Source: Allolobophora icterica
Taxonomy: Eukaryota; Annelida; Clitellata; Crassiclitellata; Lumbricidae
Assembly: GCA_963556255.1 (NCBI GenBank)
Contig: OY744616.1
Span: 11,293,927-11,357,926 of the forward strand
Length of the DNA stretch: 64,000 bases
Direction: 5' to 3'
The notes under the pieces: model-generated
Seen by the model: the letters and a program-made list of their open reading frames with translations, nothing else
What the model was told of the DNA's origin: nothing
Database searches by the model: none
Position numbers and translations under genes: made by a program
Part shown: positions 48,835 through 60,600 of the stretch, piece after piece
Numbering within the stretch: the first letter of the stretch is position 1
Layout: each line of letters opens with the position of its first letter

Positions 48835-51095
48835 TTATTTCACTTTCGGTAAAGCCAATCCGACGAGATTTGCTGATTCCTCGATTGATCTTTCACCTCT
48901 GGAGTATATTGCATTGACCTCCTGGAAAAGACCACAGACACCATACATTCAATAACATACATTTTTGACGGTCCTTCACTCTGCCACTGGGCTCATTACC
49001 CATATCCCAAAATATGCACCAGTTTCAGCTCATATGTGTGATGTCCTGTATTGGCTTCCTGCCTCGCAGCACATCTTTTATAAGATTGCTTCTCTTGTCT
49101 GGCGGTCTCTTTCTGGTGAATATCTGAATATCTGCTGTCCGCTTTCTGGCGTAATGTCCTGTTGAGTTTTGCGTTCTGCACAATCACTTGGTCCCTCGGT
49201 CTCACTCCTCAGTTAAACAGCGTCGTGCCTTCTCAGTGGCTGGTCCCTCTATGTGGAATGGGCTCCCACCTTCTTTGCACTTATTTCCCTGAGGCAATTC
49301 ACCTGCTTTCTACCGCCTCTTTAAGTCTTCTCTGTTTAACCGTGGCTGGACTGGGGGCAACTCTGAGTAAGCTTCCTGAAGAGGCACTATATAAATCATA
49401 AAAATGAATGAATTAATTAATTTGAACGCTCAAAAGCGTTGAGAAAAAGAGAAAAACTCGAAGGGTTACCATAACCCTGTTCGGATCTAGATATGGTGCT
49501 AAATTCTTGTGGGACACCACTGAAAGAGATAGGCCTAAGATGGCGTTCTACGTAAATAACTAGCCGTGATCATTGGCTAAAGCATTCCAAATGGATGACA
49601 TCAGCAAGGCTCCCACATACCATTGTGATACATATGGGAGGAGATGGACGGATTCCAAGGTCCTGAACACCTAGCCGGCATGATGCAGGACTTTCCATAT
49701 CTTTCCAGGCCTGTGTTGGCACAAACTTCTTGTTCAAAGTCATAGCTCATGTGTGCAGAAACAATTTGCCCTGGGTTTGTTCAAGTTGCATAAAAGGTTC
49801 TCCTCATTCAATCATTCGCCGAATTCTAGGGCATAACCGGGTAGACATTTTCCACCAAGTACCGAATCCAAGTATTCAGATGTACTATTTGCCGGATCCG
49901 GATATGAACCGAGTACCATGATCAAACTAAGAATGGTTTTTAAACCCTAGTGCTACATGGTTTCTAAACTCTGGTGCTGAATGGTTTAAAACCCTAGTGC
50001 TAAATGGCTTTTAAATGATAGTGCTAAATGGTTTTTAAAGCCTAGTGCTAAATGGTTTTTAAACTCTAGTGCCAAATATGGTTTTCAAACTCTAGAGTTA
50101 AATGGTTGTTAAACCCTAGTGCCAAACTGCCAATAATCTTACCTTACTGTAAACATTTGCACAGTTTAACAACTTCTACTCTAAATATATTTCAAAAGCA
50201 CAAACTTACTTCTCTTTTCCTTGTGTTTTCAAGGAGACATCCATAAGTCTGGGCTAGGTGTTTCATCTCGTTCTGGTCCTTGCAATACTTGGCCCCCGTC
50301 AGCTGATAGTGTCGATACTGTTCCATAACATATACGTACATCGGAGAAGACCTTACCGAACCCTGAAAGTAAGCAGACATTCAAATTCAGCATAACATTA
50401 GCAATCGTAAATCGACATGGAAAATTTAACCCTAAAAACCCCTCACATTTGTTCATTTATTGTATTGTATTGTATTTATGCTCTGCATTAGAACTATGAA
50501 ATGTAATAAAATCAGTAGCTCTTGCCGGTTTCGAGAAGGCCGGTTCTAAATGTAATGTAGTGTAAATTTCTTAAATATCTCGGCAAAAAATAAAAGCTAT
50601 ACCATGAAGATCTGCTTATCCACTAGTCTTTAATGCAGTCAAATCCATATTATAGGGCTACAGGTCAGAAATGTCAAGCCAAGACAGTGAAGAAACACTT
50701 GCATGGGAACATCGGTATTTGAAGAAGGGTGAAGGACAAGAAATGTGATGAGAGTTTCAATAATTCAGTTTTAGGCTGGAGTAAAATTCCCTGGAAAAGG
50801 TCACAAGCAGTTCAAATACACTCACTCGTTTGTTCGAATGTGCAATGTCGTGCGTTCGTAGTACAGCCAGCTTAAAAGGCCTGATCAAAATTTAACCTAG
50901 GTGGTGCATGTTCATTTTTAAACAGTATGAACACGCTCAAATGTGCAAGGCTCAATAAAAGTTGATCAATCCGGTTGTCCGGGTCTTAGGAACACCGGAA
51001 CATGGCATAAATATTTTTGATTAAAAGCATGATTTTTATACCTTTCCATGTATTCGGCGAAGCTCTCGAATAATTTGCCGCAAAGTGGTTGCCAT
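48835..51095 (-). CDS. FMC1: FMC1 homolog, mitochondrial ATP-synthase assembly factor, three exons
   Basis: FMC1 (formerly C7orf55) is a small mitochondrial matrix protein needed for assembly of the F1 part of ATP synthase. Minus-strand exons are 51095-51042, 50362-50210 and 48921-48835; all joins are phase 0 with GTATAA or GTAAGT donors and good acceptors, giving 97 residues against 113 in human. The N-terminus MATTLRQIIRELRRIHGK, the middle segment with YVMEQYRHYQLTGAKYC and YGCLLENTRK, and the C-terminal GERSIEESANLVGLALP follow the family order; the GERS.EES..LVGL.LP block is the most diagnostic. The start codon is the first ATG after a non-coding leader. Intron 2 (1.3 kb) carries a LINE fragment. 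Confidence 0.92.
48965..49424 (+). mobile_element. CR1/L2-type LINE 3' end (in FMC1 intron)
   Basis: In plus frames one reads LHSATGLITHIPKYAPVS, LYWLPASQHIFYKIASLVW and, after stops and frame breaks, KQRRAFSVAGPSMWNGLPPS. This is the order of the C-terminal part of CR1/L2 ORF2 proteins. It ends in AGGCACTATATAAATCATAA and a GAAT-type tail at 49400-49424. It is a dead copy with multiple stops. Confidence 0.8.
49620..49922 (-). repeat. SINE family S5, degraded
   Basis: GATTCCAAGGTCCTGAACAC, CATGATGCAGGACTTTCC and GGTTCATATCC (complement) follow the order of 27330-27598. Confidence 0.45.
49925..50130. repeat. Tandem repeat, AGTGCTAAATGGTTTTTAAA type
   Basis: Eight imperfect copies of a 24-28 bp unit (CTAGTGCTAAATGGTTTTTA) in FMC1 intron 2, next to exon 2. 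Confidence 0.88.
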
Positions 51096-51593
51096 TTTCT
51101 TCTATAGACTACGCGAAAAGAAAAGTTGCTTTTCAAGGTTAGGACTACAAATCTTCACATCCGAACAACCTTCCCGCAACCAATAGAGCCTTTGGAAGAG
51201 TGCCCTACATACGAACATTCCTATTGGTTTCTATAAATAGAACTTGCTTATAATGTAAATAAGTCAATAAACACAAAACGCACGCTGATTGGTCCAACTG
51301 ACTTCACGTATCGGAAACAACACGTCATAGAGCTTGTTTAATAAAGATGACGTAATTTAACGGGTAACCTGGTCATTCTGATATGTAACGCGTTGTTGTT
51401 TGGTATAGAATGTAACTGGAAGTGGAAAGGAGTGGCGCAAGAGGACGGGAAGCTGGATCTTTGAAAGGTGTTGGTCGCTAGGGTTACGTAATATATTCAG
51501 GTTTTGTGTGGTGCTGAGAAATTTCAGAATTTACATTTACAGTTGCACTCTAGTGTGTTTAATTGTTTCCTTGCAATAAAAATGATCCACTTC

Positions 51594-51602
51594 TATGTTA
51601 AG
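51594..51602. repeat. Left 9-bp target-site duplication
   Basis: TATGTTAAG directly abuts the left end of the palindromic element. The identical 9 bases are at 62129-62137. Confidence 0.9.
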
Positions 51603-51817
51603 ACCTCCGTCAAGTTGGTTTGATATTCACATTCGGATATTGGATATTCGGTATGGAAAGCCGCAGGTCAAATACAAGTTTAAACATCTTCAAAAAATTC
51701 GCATTTCTACATAAAATGTTATATCAAACCCACCACCAATCAACAGTTATCCACTGTAGGCAATCAGAAATAATCGCAAACTGATTACTGCATGTGTGAA
51801 AGTGGGTCAAATTTAGG
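51603..51817 (+). repeat. Left terminal inverted repeat of the palindromic element
   Basis: The outer about 125 bases (ACCTCCGTCAAGTTGG ... ATATCAAACCC) are unique to the ends. The inner part (AACAGTTATCCACTGTAGGC ... TAGGCCTAAACACGGGG) is a diverged satellite monomer, suggesting the arrays grew from the terminal repeat. Confidence 0.9.
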
Positions 51818-54530
51818 CCTAAACACGGGGAAAAGCCATTTTCACACATTTTCTCACTGTAAGTGTCTCATGACATGTGCTTCTATGACTTTCACTATTC
51901 CTATCATGAGTTATCCACCTAGGAAACCAGAAAATAATTTCAAACTGATTTTGCCATGTGCGTAAGTTAGGCCTAAACACGGGGAAAAGCCATTTTCACA
52001 CATTTTCTCACTATAAGTGTCTCATAGCATGTTGGACTTAGAACTTTTCTCTTCCTATCATGAGTTATCCACCTAGGGAACCAGAAAATAATTTCAAACT
52101 GATTTTACCATGTGGGTAAGTGGGTCAGATTTAGCCCTAAACACGGGTAAAACCATTTTCACACACTTTCTCACTATAATTGTCTCATAGCATGTTCGAC
52201 TTAGAACTTTTCTCTTCCTATCATGAGTTATGGGTAAGTGGGTCAGATTTAGCCCTAAACACAGGGAAAGCCATTTTCACACACTTTCTCGCTATAATTG
52301 TCTCATAGCATGTTCGACTTAGAACTTTTCTCTTCCTATCATGAGTTATCCACCTAGGGAACCAGAAAATAATTTCAAACTGATTTTACCATGTGGGTAA
52401 GTGGGTCAGATTTAGCCCTAAACACGGGGAAAGCCATTTTCACACACTTTCTCACTATAATTGTCTCATAGCATGTTCGACTTAGAACTTTTCTCTTCCT
52501 ATCATGAGTTATCCACCTAGGAACCAGAAAATAATTTCAAACTGATTTTACCATGTGGGTAAGTTGGTCAGATTTAGCCCTAAACACGGGGAAAGCCATT
52601 TTCACACACTTTCTCGCTATAATTGTCTCATAGCATGTTCGACTTAGAACTTTTCTCTTCCTATCATGAGTTATCCACCTAGGGAACCAGAAAATAATCT
52701 CAAACTGATTTCATTATGTGGGTAAGTGGGTCAGATTTAGCCATAAACACGGGGAAAAGTCATTTTCACATTTTCTCACTATAATTGTCTCATAGCATGT
52801 TCGACTTAGAACTTTTCTCTTCCTATCATGAGTTATCCACCTAGGGAACCAGAAAATAATTTCAAACTGATTTTACCATGTGGGTAAGTGGGTCAGATTT
52901 AGCCCTAAACACGGGGAAAGCCATTTTCACACACTTTCTCGCTATAATTGTCTCATAGCATGTTCGACTTAGAACTTTTCTCTTCCTATCATGAGTTATC
53001 CACGTAGGGAACCAGAGAATAATTTCAAACTGATTTTACCATGTGGGTAAGTGGGTCAGATTTAGCCCTAAACACGGGGAAAGCCATTTTCACACACTTT
53101 CTTGCTATAATTGTCTCATAGCATGTTCGACTTAGAACTTTTCTCTTCCTATCATGAGTTATCCACGTAGGGAACCAGAAAATAATTTCAAACTGATTTT
53201 ACCATGTGGGTAAGTGGGTCAGATTTAGGCCTAAACACGGGAAAAGCCATTTTCACACATTTTCTCACTGTAAGTGTCTCATGACATGTGCTTCTATGAC
53301 TTTCACTATTCCTATCATGAGTTATCCACCTAGGGAACCAGAAAGTAATCTCAAACTGATTTCATTATGTGGGTAAGTGGGTCAAATTTAGGCCTAAACA
53401 TGGGGAAAAGCCATTTTCACACATTTTCTCACTATAATTGTCTCATAGCATGTTCGACTTAGAACTTTTCTCTTCCTATCATGAGTTATCCACCTAGGGA
53501 ACCAGAAAATAATTTCAAACTGATTTTACCATGTGGGTAAATGGGTCAGATTTAGCCCTAAACACGGGGAAAGCCATTTTCACACACTTTCTTGCTATAA
53601 TTGTCTCATAGCATGTTCGACTTAGAACTTTTCTCTTCCTATCATGAGTTATCCACGTAGGGAACCAGAAAATAATTTCAAACTGATTTTACCATGTGGG
53701 TAAGTGGGTCAGATTTAGGCCTAAACACGGGGAAAAGCCATTTTCACACATTTTCTCACTGTAAGTGTCTCATGACATGTGCTTCTATGACTTTCACTAT
53801 TCCTATCATGAGTTATCCACCTAGGAAACCAGAAAATAATTTCAAACTGATTTTGCCATGTGGGTAAGTGGGTCAGATTTAGGCCTAAACACGGGGAAAA
53901 GCCATTTTCACACATTTTCTCACTATAAGTGTCTCATAGCATGTTCGACTTACAACTTTTCTCTTCCTATCACGAGTTATCCACCTAGGGAACCAGAAAA
54001 TAATTTCAAACTGATTTTACCATGTGGGTAAGTGGGTCAGATTTAGCCCTAAACACGGGAAAAGCCATTTTCACACACTTTCTTGCTATAATTGTCTCAT
54101 AGCATGTTCGACTTAGAACTTTTCTCTTCCTATCATGAGTTATCCACCTAGGAACCAGAAAATAATTTCAAACTGATTTTACCATGTGGGTAAGTTGGTC
54201 AGATTTAGCCATAAACACGGGGAAAAGCCATTTTCACATATTTTCTCACTGTAAGTGTCTCATGACATGTGCTTCTATGACTTTCACTATTCCTATCATG
54301 AGTTATCCACCTAGGGAACCAGAAAGTAATCTCAAACTGATTTCATTATGTGGGTAAGTGGTTCAGATTTAGCCCTAAACACGGGGAAAGCCATTTTCAC
54401 ACACTTTCTCGCTATAATTGTCTCATAGCATGTTCGACTTAGAACTTTTCTCTTCCTATCACGAGTTATCCACCTAGGGAACCAGAAAATAAACTGAAAC
54501 TGATTTCATTATGTGGGTAAGTGGGTCGTA
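51780..54530 (+). repeat. Left satellite array, ~163-bp monomer, about 17 copies
   Basis: The monomer contains AGTGGGTCAGATTTAG, AAACACGGGGAAA, GCCATTTTCACACA, CCTATCATGAGTTATCCACC and GGAACCAGAAAATAATTTC. Spacing between equivalent points (for example 52381, 52543, 52706) is 162-163 bases. Two subtypes alternate irregularly: type A with CATAGCATGTTCGACTTAGA and type B with CATGACATGTGCTTCTATGA. Open frames of 60-65 codons across monomers repeat only because the sequence repeats. Confidence 0.95.
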
Positions 54531-55214
54531 TAAGGGCCCAAATATGAGGAATTTGTTTTTGCATCAGTGAAGCTATAAGTTACATTTTGAATATTTGCAT
54601 TAATTTCCTTTGGGATTTATTTTATGGTTATATGCATTTAGAATCACTTTTGTCTATGCATTTCTGTTTTTGTATTTATGCATGTGTGAATGTATGAATT
54701 CATGGACGAATAGAGGGGTTCTCAACAATGGTAGCGATTTTCCTGATGGATATATGCATACATACTTACATATACGCACATAGATACAGACAGTCAAAGA
54801 TCGCTGTGACAGAGGGACAGACAGAGTCTTTGCTTTATTTATATAGATAACTATGAAATCAGTAAAGTACAGTAGTTGTCATATAATTCATTAATATTTT
54901 ATTTTGCTAGATTTTGAAGTCAGTTCAATGTGCATTTTGCAATATAACCATACTCAAAATCAATTCAATTTAGAAGTGTTTTTAAAATGTTATTGTTTAT
55001 AGACCTAAGCATATCCTTCCCAAAGTATATTTTCACACGAGACTTTAAATTCTTTATAGTATACATGCATAGCATGCACAGTTAACCGCAAACATAGGCA
55101 TTAAGTAATTAATTGTTTTCACTGTCCATCTTTGGTAATTGTTATGCATAACTGGGATATGTAATTGACCAATCTCAGTAGTCTCCATATTCTGGTTGAA
55201 AGTGATTTTCTCCA

Positions 55215-55321
55215 ATGGCTTCATTGCAAGCAAGAGCCAAAGCAGCTTTTCTACATTACATTCAGCATGGTAATTTGCATCAGCAAATTCAATGCTTGGA
55301 CTCTGGAGGTGGACCACGGGT
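55215..55321 (+). other. Exon-like open segment, left arm copy
   Basis: ATG at 55215 opens MASLQARAKAAFLHYIQHGN, continues for 15 more residues and meets CGG|GTAAGT at about 55320. The right arm has the same segment on the minus strand (57080-56974) starting MASLHARTKAAFLHYIQQGI, again with GTAAGT. Of eight base differences in the segment, seven change the residue, while the 40 bases after the donor are identical. That argues against recent selection for protein. It may be the relic first exon of a lost transposase. Confidence 0.3.
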
Positions 55322-56973
55322 AAGTGTAATTACATATCTGTATGTTAGTTGCATGGCTGAATATTCTCTGAGAAGACTAGCCTCTCCTAAACACAGCATC
55401 TGCATGCTAGTTTTCCAAATGTCCCTTCTCTGAAAATCCTGTTGGTCTAGTAACCTGTTGGTCTAGTCACTCTCCCTTCTTCTTGCCTCTCACTCTCCCT
55501 CTCCTGAATTTTAAAACCCACTGTTGCTCTCCATTAACTACATGTTATGAAAGCAATTGCTACAAATGTTAAAACAATACTGTGAAGACAAGACCCCAGC
55601 CAGATCATGTACATCTAGGTTGTGTTGTAAATTCACAGGTAAAATTTTTGCAGTAAAAGTCCAAATTTTTTACTGGTCGAATATGATACAAACAGTTCTA
55701 GGATTACAGAGCTTGGAGTTTGTGCACCTGAAGCTTTCATGCTACTCTTCAGGTGTCAAAAGGACAAACCTGAAGGGTCTAATGGTTGATTCAGGATTGT
55801 CCATTCCATTTCCTGTTGATTATGTTACAGGTGGCTTGCTTTCAAACTTTACAGCTTAAAGTTTGTTTGTTACTTAACTAAGCTGCAACACAAATGTAAA
55901 TAAAATCATTGCACTCTATGATAAAAGTTACAACACAGTCTTTTCAATCAGTAGTTATACTAATTAAAGAACTAACCTTTACATTAAATCATAAATTGAC
56001 TTACAGATGGTACATTCCTCAGAAAAGCTTCACAATAGTGCAAGCTGTGGCAGTTCAATAATTTTGCAAAGATCCTTTGTCAATTTCTTTTTATAATAAC
56101 CAAATAATAACTAGGCCAATTTCATATTTGAGAACTTGTTAGACATTATGCCAAAAAGACTTATATGTAGTGATGTGAAGTGATTTTTCACCAGTAAAAC
56201 CCTGAATCAAGCATTAGACCCTTCAGGTTTGTCCTTTTCACAAGAGTAGCATGTAAGCTTCAGGGGTACAAATTCCAATCTCCGTAATCCTCTTTTTGGT
56301 GATTCAATAAACGAGTCAATCACTCATTTGCCAGATAGCATCAAAGTCGACCAAATAAATGTACAAAATATTTGACCATTTCCATCACTTAAATCATGCT
56401 TTACCATTTCTTTAATGGCTAAACACACCTTTCGAAACATAACCAAGACACTACACTGACAATTCATTTGTACCATTTCCCCCCATATTTTACCTTTTAG
56501 ACTGGTAAACAACCTGGAACTTGGCTAAACACACCTTTTGGCAACATGAGCAACCAAGATATTCCATGATTTAAATCACGTTTTACCACATGTGTTTTTA
56601 CCATATTTTACCATTCCAACTGGTAAAAAATCCGGATTTTTACTGCAAAAACATTTTACCCATAAATTTACAACACTACTTAGATGTCCATGATCTGACT
56701 GGAGTCTTGTCTGGACAATATTGTGTTGACATTTGAAGCAATTGCTTTCATAACATGTAGCTAATGGAGAGCAACAGAGGGTTTTAAAATTCAGGAGAGG
56801 GAGAGTGAGAGGCAAGAGGAAGGGAGAGTGACTAGACCAACAGGTTACTAGACCAACAGGATTTTCAGAGAAGGGACATTTGGAAAACTAGCATGCAGAT
56901 GCTGTGTTTAGGAGAGGTTAGTCTTAGATAAAATTCAGCCATGCAACTAACATACAGATATGTAATTACACTT

Positions 56974-57080
56974 ACCCGTGGTCCACCTCCATAGTCTAAG
57001 CATTGAATTTGCTGCTGCACAATACCCTGCTGAATGTAATGTAGAAAAGCTGCTTTGGTTCTTGCGTGCAATGAAGCCAT
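56974..57080 (-). other. Exon-like open segment, right arm copy
   Basis: Inverted counterpart of 55215-55321 with the same start codon context and GTAAGT donor. No downstream exon could be joined to it. Confidence 0.3.
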
Positions 57081-57664
57081 TGGAGAAAATCACTTTCAAC
57101 AAGAATATGAAGACTAGCCAGATCGGTCAATTACATAATATATCCCAGTTATGCAAAACAAAATTACCAAAGATGCACAGTGAAAATAATTAATAATGCC
57201 TATGTTTGCAGTAAAATCATCATATTCGTTTTTATTATTGATCATAATTATACTGGTTGACACACCGCAACCGTGTACGATAGAAGAGGTTGAACACTAG
57301 CCTGGAGAAAAGAATAATAAAAATGTAAGAAAAAGCCTATAAAATGTGCATGCTATGCATACTGTAAAGAATTTAAATTCTCGTGTGAAAATATACTGTG
57401 GGAAGGATATGCTTAGGTCTATAAACTATACAACATTAAAAACACTTCTAAATTGAATCGATTTTGAGTGTGTTATGTTGCAAAAGGCACATTTAACTCA
57501 CCTAAAAATCTAGCAAAATACAATATTAATAAAATATATGACAACTACTGTACCATACTGATTTTTTAGTTAATTTCTTTAATCTTGTGCAAAATTTGTA
57601 ATGCATAAAATGAATAAAAGAAGTAAAGCTTACCAAATATGATAGCTTCACTGATGCAAAAAAT

Positions 57665-60600
57665 TCCTCATATTTTGGCCCTTATATGACCCACTTACCC
57701 ACATAATAAAATCAGCTAGAGATTTTTCTGTTTCCCTAAGCGGATGAATCACCATAGGAATAGTAAAACTCACAGAAACATATGTTATGAGACACTTATA
57801 GTGAGAAAATATGTGAAAATGGCTTTTCCCCGTGTTTATGGCTACCACATAATGAAATCAGTTTGAGATTATTTTCTGGTTCCCTAGGTGGATAACTCAT
57901 GATAGGAAGAGAAAAGTTCTAAGTCGAACATGCTATGAGACAATTATAGCGAGAAAGTGTGTGAAAATGGCTTCCCCCTGTTTAGGGCTAAATCTGACCC
58001 ACTTACCCACATGGTAAAATCAGTTTGAAATTATTTTCTGGTTCCCTAGGTGGATAACTCATGATAGGAAGAGAAAAGTTCTAAGTCGAACATGCTATGA
58101 GACAAATATAGTGAGAAAGTGTGTGAAAATGGCTTTCCCCGTGTTTAGGCCTAAATCTGACCCACTTACCCACATGGTAAAATCAGTTTGAGATTATTTT
58201 CTGGTTCCCTAGGTGGATAACTCATGATAGGAAGAGAAAAGTTCTAAGTCGAACATGCTATGAGACAAATATAGTGAGAAAGTGTGTGAAAATGGCTTTC
58301 CCCGTGTTTAGGCCTAAATCTGACCCACTTACCCACATGGTAAAATCAGTTTGAAATTATTTTCTGGTTCCCTAGGTGGATAACTCATGATAGGAAGAGA
58401 AAAGTTCTAAGTCGAACATGCTATGAGACAATTATAGCGAGAAAGTGTGTGAAAATGGCTTCCCCCGTGTTTAGGGCTAAATCTGACCCACTTACCCACA
58501 TGGTAGAATCAGTTTGAAATTATTTTCTGGTTCCCTATGTGGATAACTCATGAAAGGAATAGTGAAAGTCATAGAAGCACATGCTATGCCACACTTATAG
58601 TGAGAAAATGTGTGAAAATGGCTTTTCCCCGTGTTTAGGCCTAAATCTGACCCACTTACCCACATGGTAAAATCAGTTTGAAATTATTTTCTGGTTCCCT
58701 AGGTGGATAACTCATGATAGGAAGAGAAAAACTCTTAAGTTGAACATGCAATGAGACTATTATAGTGAGAAAATGTGTAAAAATGGCTTTTCCCCGTATT
58801 TAGGCCTAAATTTGACCCACTTACCCACATAATGAAATCAGTTTGAGATTGCTTTCTGGTTCCCTAGGTGGATAACTCATGATAGGAATAGTGAAAGTCA
58901 TAGAAGCACATGTCATGAGACACTTACAGTGAGAAAATATGTGAAAATGGCTTTCCCCGTGTTTAGGCCTAAATCTGACCCACTTACCCACATGGTAAAA
59001 TCAGTTTGAAATTATTTTCTGGTTTCCTATGTGGATAACTCATGATAGGAATAGTGAAAGTCATAGAAGCACATGTTATGCCACACTTACAGTGAGAAAA
59101 TGTGTGAAAATGGCTTTTCCCCGTGTTTAGGCCTAAATTTGACCCACTTACCCACATAATGAAATCAGTTTGAGATTACTTTCTGGTTCCCTAGGTGGAT
59201 AACTCATGATAGGAATAGTGAAAGTCATAGAAGCACATGTCATGAGACACTTACAGTGAGAAAATGTGTGAAAATGGCTTTTCCCGTGTTTAGGCCTAAA
59301 TCTGACCCACTTACCCACATGGTAAAATCAGTTTGAAATTATTCTCTGGTTCCCTAGGTGGATAACTCATGATAGGAAGAGAAAAGTTCTAAGTCGAACA
59401 TGCTATGAGACAATTATAGCAAGAAAGTGTGTGAAAATGGCTTTCCCCGTGCTTAGGGCTAAATCTGACCCACTTACCCACATGGTAAAATCAGTTTGAA
59501 ATTATTCTCTGGTTCCCTAGGTGGATAACTCATGATAGGAAGAGAAAAACTCTTAAGTTGAACATGCAATGAGACAATTATAGTGAGAAAATGTGTGAAA
59601 ATGGCTTTTCCCCGTGTTTAGGGCTAAATCTGACCCACTTACCCACATGGTAAAATCAGTTTGAAATTATTTTCTCGTTCCCTAGGTGGATAACTCATGA
59701 TAGGAATAGTGAAAGTCAAAGAAGCACATGTTATGAGACACTTATAGTGAGAAAATGTGTGAAAATGGCTTTTCCCCGTGTTTAGGCCTAAATTTGACCC
59801 ACTTACCCACATGGCAAAATCAGTTTGAAATTATTTTCTGGTTCCCTAGGTGGATAACTCATGATAGGAATAGTGAAAGTCATAGAAGCACATGTTATGA
59901 GACACTTATAGTGAGAAAATGTGTGAAAATGGCTTTTCCCCGTGTTTAGGCCTAAATCTGACCCACTTACCCACATGGTAAAATCAGTTTTAAATTATTT
60001 TCTGGTTCCCTAGGTGGATAACTCATGATAGGAAGAGAAAAGTTCTACGTCGAACATGCTATGAGACAATTATAGCAAGAAAGTGTGTGAAAATGGCTTC
60101 CCCCGTGTTTAGGGCTAAATCTGACCCACTTACCCACATGGTAAAATCAGTTTGAAATTATTTTCTGGTTCCCTAGGTGGATAACTCATGATAGGAAGAG
60201 AAAAGTTCTAAGTCGAACATGCTATGAGACAAAGATAGTGAGGAAGTGTGTGAAAATGGCTTTCCCCGTGTTTAGGCCTAAATCTGACCCACTTACCCAC
60301 ATGGTAAAATCAGTTTGAAATTATTTTCTGGTTCCCTATGTGGATAACTCATGATAGGAAGAGAAAAGTTGTAAGTCGAACATGCTATGAGACAATTATA
60401 GCGAGAAAGTGTGTGAAAATGGCTTCCCCGTGTTTAGGGCTAAATCTGACCCAGTTACCCACATGGTAAAATCAGTTTGAAATTATTTTCTGGTTCCCTA
60501 TGTGGATAACTCATGAAAGGAATAGTGAAAGTCATAGAAGCACATGCTATGCCACACTTATAGTGAGAAAATGTGTGAAAATGGCTTTTCCCCGTGTTTA

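Larger units (their letters stand above)
54531..57660. other. Inner inverted core of the palindromic element
   Basis: Matching inverted blocks include TGCATCAGTGAAGCTATA / its complement at 57640, TATATTTTCACACGAGA (55027) / 57384, ATGGCTTCATTGCA (55215) / 57067, and AAACCTGAAGGGTCTAATG (55768) / 56213. Left-arm-specific sequence at about 54660-54845 ends GACAGACAGAGTCTTTGC, typical of a small retroelement 3' end. Right-arm-specific sequence is at about 57225-57330. The arms differ by many substitutions and indels. No conserved protein domain was found. Confidence 0.75.

Noticed and set aside
53721..53915. 64-codon frame MCENGFSPCLGLNLTHLP..., nearly identical at 59755-59949
   Set aside because: Conservation is due to the satellite monomer. 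The frame exists because a monomer happens to lack stops; most monomers do not keep it.
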